Source of the DNA: Methanosarcina sp. DH2
GTDB lineage: Archaea > Halobacteriota > Methanosarcinia > Methanosarcinales > Methanosarcinaceae
Reading direction: 5' to 3'
DNA: 42,036 bases
NCBI RefSeq assembly: GCF_020804225.1
Contig: NZ_WJBI01000001.1
Location: 653,280 to 695,315 of the forward strand
How positions within the stretch are numbered: position 1 is the stretch's first letter; each line of letters opens with the position of its first letter. Shown here piece after piece: positions 1-6,445 of the stretch. The notes under the pieces are model-generated. The model worked only from the letters and a program-made list of their open reading frames with translations, searched no databases and had not been told where the DNA came from. The translations under genes and the position numbers were made by a program.

Positions 1-914
1 TCATCCCATTCCATCCTGTTTTTGATATGAACCGCAAAGTAACAGACAGTAGCTCCGATGATGCCCATTAATGCAGCCACATGTAAGGAAACAAGACCTG
101 CTGCAGGGGTAATGGTCGCAAGACCTGCAACAGCTCCTGTCATAAGCCCCACAAATTTTGGTTTTGCTTCCCTTAACCATTCTATTATCATCCAGGTAAT
201 AGCCGCAAAAGAAGCTGCTATATCGCTGTTGAGGAATGCAAGTGCGGTAATTCCATCCACATTGAGTTCACTGCCAGCATTAAATCCGTACCAGCCAAAC
301 CATAACAGTGCAGTTCCGATAGCCATTAAGGGAATGTTGTTTGGCTTCGAATCTTTATACTTCCTTGAGCCTACGAAAAAGACTGAGGCAAGAGCTGCGA
401 ATCCTGCTGTCGCATGAACCACGATCCCGCCTGCAAAGTCAATAACTCCCATTTCTGCGAGCAGGCCGCCTCCCCAGATCATATGGACAAAAGGATAGTA
501 AACAAAGAGCTGCCAGACGACAAGGAAAATAATGTAGGCCTTAAAAGTAATCCTGTTTGCAAATGCTCCTGTAATCAGAGCCGGGGTAATGATTGCAAAC
601 ATCATCTGGTAAGCCACGAAAACGAGTTCAGGGAATCCCGCATTTCCAAACATATCAGTAGGAGCAATCCCATTCAAGAACATTTTGTCCAGGTTTCCTA
701 AAATTGCACCTTCTCCTCCACTGAAACACAGAGAATACCCGACAAAAAACCATAAAACAGTTGTCAGCCCGAGAGAAACAAAACTCTGCATCATAATTCC
801 TAAAATATTTCGTTTACAGGCAAGCCCTCCGTAAAAGAATGCCAGACCAGGGGTCATAAGCATCACAAGACTTGTCGCAAGCAGCATAAAACCTGTTGAA
901 CCAGTATTTAACAT
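1..914 (-). CDS. amt: Ammonium transporter (Amt), cut by left window edge
   Basis: This is an Amt/Mep/Rh family ammonium channel in the cytoplasmic membrane. Translating the minus strand from the ATG at 914-912 gives about 304 codons without a stop, running off the left edge. Visible family features are the N-terminal stretch MTPGLAFFYGGL, the helix with MMFAIITPALITGAF, the DFAGGIVVHATAG segment carrying the first pore histidine, and WFGWYGFNAGS. The second pore histidine would lie beyond the edge. It is a paralogue of the amt gene at 1406-2599 and points the same way, but has its own roughly 490-bp upstream region. No glnK precedes it; a partner could lie further left. No strong ribosome site is visible at the start. 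Identity is secure; which paralogue it is cannot be told. Confidence 0.93.
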   Translation of the reverse strand, partial: MLNTGSTGFMLLATSLVMLMTPGLAFFYGGLACKRNILGIMMQSFVSLGLTTVLWFFVGYSLCFSGGEGAILGNLDKMFLNGIAPTDMFGNAGFPELVFVAYQMMFAIITPALITGAFANRITFKAYIIFLVVWQLFVYYPFVHMIWGGGLLAEMGVIDFAGGIVVHATAGFAALASVFFVGSRKYKDSKPNNIPLMAIGTALLWFGWYGFNAGSELNVDGITALAFLNSDIAASFAAITWMIIEWLREAKPKFVGLMTGAVAGLATITPAAGLVSLHVAALMGIIGATVCYFAVHIKNRMEWD

Positions 915-946
915 CTTTTCATCCCATCTTTTTTATATGATAACTA

Positions 947-953
947 GGAAGCC
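947..953. promoter_or_regulatory. Weak NrpR-like half palindrome upstream of partial amt
   Basis: GGAAGCC here matches the core of the clear palindrome upstream of nifH (ACCGGAAGCCGGT); 7 of 13 positions agree and the arms are degenerate. It lies about 35 bp before the amt start, a plausible place for nitrogen control, but a match this short can arise by chance. Confidence 0.22.
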
Positions 954-1140
954 TCAAATCTCTTACCTTCTTCCGACTTTATTCTACTTAATATTTTCTA
1001 CTTTTACAAATAAAAATAAAAGTATTAAAATAAATCTCAAAGAATAACTGACCCCGAAAGAGCTGAACAATACTGAAAAGACAGAAAAAGACCGGGTGAA
1101 ATTCGGGAAAAAATTGACTGTAAAGAATATATCAATTTCA

Positions 1141-1280
1141 GGAAAGATGTGTTCGTTTTAGAGAAAAAGTATTCGTTTCAGAGAAAAAGTATTCTTTTCT
1201 GAAAAGATGTATTAGTTTCAGAAAAGATGTATTAATTTCAGAAAAGATGTATTAGTTTCAGAAAGATGTATTAGTTTTCC
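1141..1280. repeat. Seven 20-bp tandem repeats between the two amt genes
   Basis: The unit GAAAAGATGTATTAGTTTCA is repeated in register every 20 bp. Copies at 1201-1260 are nearly identical, and those before and after are more diverged. The rest of the 915-1405 gap is AT-rich and holds no gene I can support; it must contain the promoter of the partial amt gene. Confidence 0.85.
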
Positions 1281-1405
1281 ATGGTGAATGTATTATTTTC
1301 AGAGAAGGCGTGTTAGTTTGGAAAGTTGATCTCTTTCTATCCGTAGCACAGAATAAATTAGAAAGGTACAGGTGGGTTTACCTGCACTCAAATATTTACC
1401 TGTAC

Positions 1406-2599
1406 TTAAATGTTATATGCTGCTTCACCATGCTGTGTCCGGTCAAGCCCGATATTTTCCTCACTTTCAGTAACTTTGAGGCCTATCGTCTTATGGAGTA
1501 CAAACCCGATGATAAGGGTGCAGACACTTGCGTAGAGAAGTGTGATGACAACGCCTTCTATCTGGAGCAGCAGCTGCTCGGAGTTACCGAGGAGGAGCCC
1601 GGTAGACCCGACACTTGCAAATACGCCTGTTAAAATCGCTCCCGTTATTCCACCTACTCCGTGAACCCCAAAAGCATCAAGGGAGTCATCATAACCGAAT
1701 CTTGCTTTGAGCATTACGGCCTGGTAGCAGATGAAGCTTGTAACCGCACCTATCGGGATTGCTGCCATAGGGGTAACAAAACCTGCAGCCGGTGTTATTG
1801 CAACGAGCCCTGCCAGGATGCCTGTTGCAAACCCGAGGGCAGTAGGACGCCCTAAATGGCTCCATTCCAGTGCCATCCAGACAAACCCTGCAGCTGCAGG
1901 AGCTATGAGTGTTGTGATGAATGCAAGGGCTGCGATCTCATTTGCAGCAAGGGACGAGCCAGCATTGAACCCAAACCATCCGAACCAGAGAAGCCCGGTC
2001 CCTAGGAGAGTAAGAGTAACATTATGCGGTTTTATCGAGTCTATTCCGTAACCTCTCCTTTTGCCAAGGAAAAGCAAAATTGCAAGGGAGGAAATGCCTG
2101 ATATTACATGGACAACTGTACCGCCTGCAAAGTCAAGAGCTTCCCCTGTAAGGAATCCGCCGCCCCAGACCCAGTGGCAGACAGGTGCATAGACAATAAG
2201 TCCCCAGAGTGCAATGAACGCGATATATGACTTAAACTTGACACGCCCTACAATGGCCCCTGAAATTAGGGCAGGCGTGATTATTGCAAACATTCCCTGA
2301 AATGCAACAAATGCATATGTGGGGATTGTACCTGTTACCGAGTAAGGGTCAATTCCCCGCAGGAATATGTGATCGAGGCCGCCTATAAACCCGTTGCCTT
2401 CTCCAAAAGCAAGCGAGTAGCCTATTATCACCCATTCGAGAGCCATTACGCCCATTGCAACAAATGAGTGCATCATACTGCTCAGGACATTCTTACGCTG
2501 AACCAGCCCGCCGTAAAATAGTGCGAGCCCTGGAAGCATTAATAAAACGAGTGCAGATGAAATCAACACCCATACGGTATCTGCTGCTACAATAGTCAT
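1406..2599 (-). CDS. amt: Ammonium transporter, paired with glnK
   Basis: Full-length Amt-family ammonium channel of about 397 residues. Family marks are the N-terminal MLPGLALFYGGL, the DFAGGTVVHVISG segment with the first pore histidine, WFGWFGFNAGSS, and DAFGVHGVGGITGAILTG with the second pore histidine. I place the start at the ATG at 2599-2597 because AGGTGG lies just upstream; an in-frame TTG at 2614 would overlap the end of glnK and has no such site. The glnK stop is only 11 bp away, so the two form an operon. By family knowledge GlnK binds the cytoplasmic face of Amt and blocks it when ammonium is plentiful. Expression is probably nitrogen-controlled. Confidence 0.95.
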   Translation of the reverse strand: MTIVAADTVWVLISSALVLLMLPGLALFYGGLVQRKNVLSSMMHSFVAMGVMALEWVIIGYSLAFGEGNGFIGGLDHIFLRGIDPYSVTGTIPTYAFVAFQGMFAIITPALISGAIVGRVKFKSYIAFIALWGLIVYAPVCHWVWGGGFLTGEALDFAGGTVVHVISGISSLAILLFLGKRRGYGIDSIKPHNVTLTLLGTGLLWFGWFGFNAGSSLAANEIAALAFITTLIAPAAAGFVWMALEWSHLGRPTALGFATGILAGLVAITPAAGFVTPMAAIPIGAVTSFICYQAVMLKARFGYDDSLDAFGVHGVGGITGAILTGVFASVGSTGLLLGNSEQLLLQIEGVVITLLYASVCTLIIGFVLHKTIGLKVTESEENIGLDRTQHGEAAYNI

Positions 2600-2610
2600 T
2601 CTTGTCCACC

Positions 2611-2955
2611 TCAAATAGCAGCAGATCCGCTTTCGTCTGTGCGGATTCTTATAACATCCTCAAGTGGGAGCACGAATATCTTGCCGCTTCCGATATACCC
2701 GTCATTGCCCTTTGCTCCCGTTTTAATTGCTTCAATCGTTGGCTGAAGGAATTCATCATTTACTGCAATTTCGAGCTTGATTTTCTCAAGAAGATTTGCT
2801 TCAAACTCCATTGCTCTGTAGATTTCCAGATGCCCCTTTTGAGCACCATAACCGGAAACGGACGATACTGTCAATCTGTTGACTTCAACTCTCTGAAGCT
2901 CTCGTTTGACAGCATCAAGCCTTTCAGGCCTTATTATTGCAATTACATATTTCAT
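2611..2955 (-). CDS. glnK: GlnK, PII nitrogen signal protein (Phe at position 51)
   Basis: PII-family trimeric signal protein of 114 residues that reads 2-oxoglutarate and ATP/ADP and regulates the Amt channel encoded directly downstream. The ATG at 2955 is preceded by GGTGGT, so I prefer it over an upstream in-frame TTG. The N-terminus MKYVIAIIRPERLDAVK and the C-terminal GKIFVLPLEDVIRIRTDE are typical. In the T-loop the residue equivalent to the uridylylated Tyr51 of enterobacterial PII is Phe (in YRAMEFEANL), so Tyr uridylylation at that site is impossible. The B-loop reads GNDGYIGSGK, with Ser where Asp is usual. Its glnK-amt order is the common one. Confidence 0.95.
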   Translation of the reverse strand: MKYVIAIIRPERLDAVKRELQRVEVNRLTVSSVSGYGAQKGHLEIYRAMEFEANLLEKIKLEIAVNDEFLQPTIEAIKTGAKGNDGYIGSGKIFVLPLEDVIRIRTDESGSAAI

Positions 2956-2969
2956 CGCGACCACCAACA

Positions 2970-2995
2970 GGTATCTTTTATCCGGTTTGATACTA
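2970..2995. promoter_or_regulatory. Possible nitrogen operator upstream of glnK
   Basis: An imperfect inverted repeat, GGTATC ... GATACT, brackets a CCGGT half-site at 2982-2986, 15 to 40 bp before the glnK ATG. CCGGT is also an arm of the nifH palindrome. AT-rich TATA-like sequence lies just further upstream (about 2996-3025). This is a candidate NrpR site by position and partial similarity only. Confidence 0.35.
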
Positions 2996-3145
2996 TTTAA
3001 CTATGTCGTAATTGATATTAAATATTTACATAGTTTGGAGAAGGAACTTTCAAAGTATGTAGAATTAAACTCTATTAATCTCGATTAAACCAGGTTATAA
3101 ATTGAATAAACTCGAAATAAATCTGAAAAAAGACAGGCCCGATAC

Positions 3146-4108
3146 ATGTTCCTCGCCTGCAACATGCCGTTTTCTTATCAGCTTCCCATAAGAGAGCTTT
3201 TATTCTCTGAAAACAAATTCAGGGATATGTTTGGAGAAATCGGAAGCGTAAGAAATGAAGCAGATGAAACTGCCCTGCAAATTCTCGCCCTTTTCAGGGA
3301 AAGCATAAGCGAAATCCGCCTTAACGAACCCGAGTCCGTATCAGCATATTTCAGCCCGGACTATTCACATTATATTGTAGTGCACACGCCCCTGAATATC
3401 CGATTTCCTGAAAAAAGGGAAGAGTGGAACCTGCGCTTTTGCAGGGATGTCGGAGTTTCCGTTGTAGAACTGGTCATAGCTGAGACCTGCGGTGCTTATG
3501 TGCGGGGCTTGATGGCTGTTAACGGCTCTAAAGTCTATGCTATCCTTCCTTTTATATCAATAGACGCAGAAAAGGCAAAAAAGGCGGAATTCCCTGAAGA
3601 CCGCATGGCTCGTGTAAGAGCACAGGTGCTTCCTGCCGTGCTCCCGGGAATAAAGGGAGATACCCTCCTTGATATCGGCAGCGGTTTCGGGAGCCTTACT
3701 CTGGAGATTGCAAAGAATAACCCGGATTCACAGGTTTATGGCATTGACCTCCATGATTCACTCACAGGTCAGGCACAGATGAATGCCGAAGTCCTCGGCA
3801 TTGAAAATGTTGAGTTCAGGACAGGGAGTGCATATGCCCTTCCCTTTGAAAGGGGATCGGTGGATGCTGCTAGCTGCTTTTTCATGCTTCACCACCTTGA
3901 AGATATTAAGTTCGCGCTTTTTGAGATTAAGAGAGTGCTGAAAAAAGGCGGGTCATTAACTGCAGTTGAGCCGCTGGCACATCAACACCATCACGGGCCG
4001 CAACTCTCGGAAGCTGAATGGAAAGAGCTTTTTGAGGACGTAGGTTTTAGTGTGGAAACGGAAAATCTGGAAGGAGCAGTTGTCCTGAAAGCCGTAAAAA
4101 GAGACTAA
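3146..4108 (+). CDS. Class I SAM-dependent methyltransferase, substrate unknown
   Basis: Protein of about 320 residues with a C-terminal Rossmann-type methyltransferase domain. Motif I is LLDIGSGFGSLTLEIA (about residues 173-188), followed by an acidic residue in VYGIDLHD, then ENVEFRTGSAYALPF and the post-motif CFFMLHHLEDIKFALFEIKRVLKKGG seen in UbiE/arsenite-type enzymes (shown here in parts). The first 150 residues do not match a family I recognise. No cysteine pair typical of ArsM is evident. A second in-frame ATG at 3164 is possible; neither has a clear ribosome site. It diverges from glnK and stands alone, so the neighbourhood does not reveal the substrate. Confidence 0.8.
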   Translation: MFLACNMPFSYQLPIRELLFSENKFRDMFGEIGSVRNEADETALQILALFRESISEIRLNEPESVSAYFSPDYSHYIVVHTPLNIRFPEKREEWNLRFCRDVGVSVVELVIAETCGAYVRGLMAVNGSKVYAILPFISIDAEKAKKAEFPEDRMARVRAQVLPAVLPGIKGDTLLDIGSGFGSLTLEIAKNNPDSQVYGIDLHDSLTGQAQMNAEVLGIENVEFRTGSAYALPFERGSVDAASCFFMLHHLEDIKFALFEIKRVLKKGGSLTAVEPLAHQHHHGPQLSEAEWKELFEDVGFSVETENLEGAVVLKAVKRD

Positions 4109-4215
4109 AACCGTGTAAAAGAAGATAAATCAGGAAAAATAATCTAAAAAATGGATCTAAAGACTGTCAGACAAATGAATATGGCGCTGACTTTCCTTCA
4201 ATCCATCTCAAAAGT

Positions 4216-4779
4216 TTAGTTTTTCCTGCGCTGGAATATAAACATCATACCAATCACTGCAGCAATCGGAAATGCAACAGTAGGAAATTCAGGGATCTGG
4301 TTATAACGCAGGTTATCGAATTTGATCAAATTTATACATTGACTGCCGTCTGAGATTTCGATTTTCTGTATGTTTTCAGTCTTACTTTCAATTCTTAGTG
4401 TATTTGTTGTGATAAGCCAATTCCATTTAGATGTGGAAAGTTTTTCTCCATTTACAAGAAGTGCGTCCATATTACCTATAATCGCGTCCTCAAACTCTAT
4501 TGAAACCGACTTTACAGCAGGTGAAAAATATATTGTAGTAATATGATTATTTGGATTCCAGAATCCTAAGTCTTCTCCTGACCCAAATTTGGTATCAATA
4601 ATTTTTGCTCCCGGTGAGAATATTACTCCCAGGTCCGAATAAGTACTACCGATTTCGTCGCCTGCATCTAACCGACCTTCATCGAAGGTTATGGTTACCT
4701 CTCCTGCACTTGCTGGTATGGCTATTATTGTAATGGTGGCAACAAGCATTAGTAGAATAGATAAAAAATTCGTTTTCAT
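4216..4779 (-). CDS. Secreted PEF-CTERM surface protein
   Basis: Exported protein of 187 residues. I start at the ATG at 4779-4777, which follows AAGAGG and gives a clean signal peptide (MKTNFLSILLMLVATITIIA, then IPASAG). The C-terminus carries PEFPTVAFPIAAVIGMMF followed by QRRKN, the PEF motif, hydrophobic helix and basic tail of archaeal PEF-CTERM proteins, which are thought to be processed by an archaeosortase. The region between is rich in beta-type sequence with ITFDEG near the start, as in other cell-surface PEF-CTERM proteins. The biological role is unknown. No archaeosortase gene lies in this window. Confidence 0.85.
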   Translation of the reverse strand: MKTNFLSILLMLVATITIIAIPASAGEVTITFDEGRLDAGDEIGSTYSDLGVIFSPGAKIIDTKFGSGEDLGFWNPNNHITTIYFSPAVKSVSIEFEDAIIGNMDALLVNGEKLSTSKWNWLITTNTLRIESKTENIQKIEISDGSQCINLIKFDNLRYNQIPEFPTVAFPIAAVIGMMFIFQRRKN

Positions 4780-5412
4780 GTTTTTTCCTCTTACTCTTCC
4801 TTTATTATTTGCCAACTGTGATAAATGAACCAACTTGATTATTTATGGGGGGATACGGCGGCTGAATAATATATATTTATAGAAACTTTGTTTCTTGAAA
4901 TGTCAGAGTGTTATTTTTAAAAGTCTGGCTTCAAGAGTAAACCTATTGCATTACACGAGCTGCCGGTTTCGATAAACTCTATTTGATCAGGACTATTCTC
5001 CCTTACTCCGAAATCTCATTTCAATCTGCATTTATATCAGCACACACGCCAATTTTTTAGCTCTGTTTTCTCTTTTTTTAATGGGAAATACTGCGAGTAT
5101 GGGATGTAACAAAACCGATTTAGTAACACGAATAAGGTTGTAAGAGTCAGAATAAAGAGACCTTTTATGCAGTTAAAAATAGATATTTAAACATGCTCAA
5201 CTTTCCCTGAGAAACATTTTCTTTGAACCATTATTTTGAAACCGAAAACTGATCTCAGATACATGGATTACATAAATGTCCCCGTCAGCTTATCTGGTGG
5301 TCATTCCCAAAAAGAAGGAAGAAATATGGAAGAAAAAGTTGAAGGAGAAAAGAAGTAAAAAGAAGAGAAAAGGCTTAAAAAACAGTAATAAGAGAGCAGT
5401 AATAAGGAGCTC

Positions 5413-5530
5413 ATCCCAAAACCAGGTTTACTCTAAATCAATAAGAATCTCAGAACTGTTTTTCGCGATCAAAAACTCGATTGATTACTCTAAATTCGCA
5501 ATTTAGAGAAATGGTTCTGAGTTTTGGGAT
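5413..5530. repeat. Nested inverted repeats (potential large hairpin)
   Basis: ATCCCAAAAC (5413-5422) pairs perfectly with GTTTTGGGAT (5521-5530). Inside it CTCAGAAC (5449-5456) pairs with GTTCTGAG (5514-5521), and CTCTAAAT (5431-5438) with ATTTAGAG (5501-5508). The last also sits in a local palindrome CTCTAAATT-CGC-AATTTAGAG (5488-5508), so alternative folds compete. No real protein is visible in this 1.1-kb gap (4780-5954). The reading frame at 5276-5506 is Lys-rich low-complexity sequence and I do not call it. Confidence 0.6.
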
Positions 5531-5586
5531 CGGCTCAGAAATAATTCTTATTTTCCTCTTCTCTTTTTCTTTTTTGAGGGGAAGGC

Positions 5587-5624
5587 CGCTCTCCTTCGTC
5601 GAGCGTGATAAGAACGACCCGATA
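5587..5624. repeat. Copy of a dispersed repeat shared with 30855-30892
   Basis: GCTCTCCTTCGTCGAGCGTG and the following bases to about 5624 closely resemble 30855-30892 (GCTTTCCTGCGTCAAGCGTA onward, both reaching AACGACC). Both copies follow a pyrimidine-rich CTCTTCTTTTT-like tract. This is a non-coding dispersed repeat of unknown function. Confidence 0.6.
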
Positions 5625-5688
5625 TGGTGAATAAATGGATGATCCGATATGGTGAATAAATGGATGACCCGATATGGTAAATAAATTT
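5617..5688. repeat. Three 25-bp tandem repeats
   Basis: A 25-bp unit containing CCGATATGGTGAATAAATG occurs three times in a row with one or two differences per copy, directly after the dispersed repeat at 5587-5624. There is no coding signal. Confidence 0.75.
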
Positions 5689-5954
5689 ACGGATTAGAAT
5701 TGTTTTCATGCGTCTTCGGTTAAGTGAGGAATCATAATAGATTGCATCCATTCACAGGATAAATGTCCAAAATTTAAAGGGTGTTTGAACTGGAGCAGGA
5801 TATCGATTTCAGGTAAATATGTTAAAATTTGAGGCCAATTTCTGCCATAAAATCGATTTTATAAAGGTGATAAAATATCTTAACCAATGATCAATGGAAT
5901 TGTTTTTAATCTATCTTCTTTTTGTCCTCTTAAGATCCTTTCACTCTATAACTT

Positions 5955-6263
5955 TCAAATTTCCGAGCTCCTATCATATCCCCGCTGCCACTCGATCATC
6001 AGCTCTGGCGGCATTCCGGTCAGGGTCTCCGTACTTATCGTACCCCATTTCCCTACTTCAAGCAGGAGCTTTACCATTGCTTCTTCCGATGGGAGGTCAA
6101 TGATGATCACAAAATCGTACCGGCCAAGTGTATAATAATTGGCAAGAAACTTGCTGCCCAATGCCCGGATGATCTCCTCCCCCCTGGCGTTCCGCTCGGC
6201 AAAGCCTTTCGTCTGCTCAATCGCTTTTTACATCAGTTTTCCAAGGATAATATCGATTGACAT
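5955..6263 (-). pseudogene. GYD-domain protein with an in-frame stop
   Basis: On the minus strand an ATG at 6263-6261 opens a frame reading MSIDIILGKLM, then a TAA at 6230-6228 (codon 12), then continues KAIEQTKGFAERNARGEEII ... LANYYTLGRYDFVIIIDLP ... WGTISTETLTGMPPE to a stop at 5955. GRYDFV, the PSEEAM segment and TISTETL are the marks of the small GYD-domain family (about 100 residues, function poorly known). One nonsense codon breaks it. Because the codon is TAA, pyrrolysine insertion cannot explain it. Its base use is richer in GC than the surrounding gap and resembles that of the lipoprotein gene at 6446. Confidence 0.72.
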
Positions 6264-6412
6264 GCCAAAATACATAAGCCCGAATGTATATAATATGATA
6301 GATATTTAAAAAAGAGTGCCTGTTCGCGGGATATTGCACACTCCAATCTTAGCCATGTATCCCCTCAAAAGGGCGTTCTTTTGCAAATGGTGATGAGTAT
6401 CAGTATTTAGTA

Positions 6413-6424
6413 TCGGTATTTATA
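6413..6424 (+). promoter_or_regulatory. TATA-type promoter of the SBP/Cache lipoprotein gene
   Basis: GGTATTTATATG lies 22 to 33 bp before the ATG at 6446. Archaeal transcription starts about 25 bp after the TATA box, so the mRNA would begin almost at the start codon. No ribosome-binding sequence is seen. A leaderless message is the simplest reading. Confidence 0.5.
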
Positions 6425-6445
6425 TGTTGATAGTAGACTTTTCTC

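Noticed and set aside
5276-5506. Lys-rich 76-residue protein
   Set aside because: Low-complexity purine-rich DNA without a ribosome site; its second half is the inverted-repeat structure at 5413-5530.
6228-6230. Pyrrolysine insertion in the GYD gene
   Set aside because: The codon is TAA; pyrrolysine is encoded by TAG.
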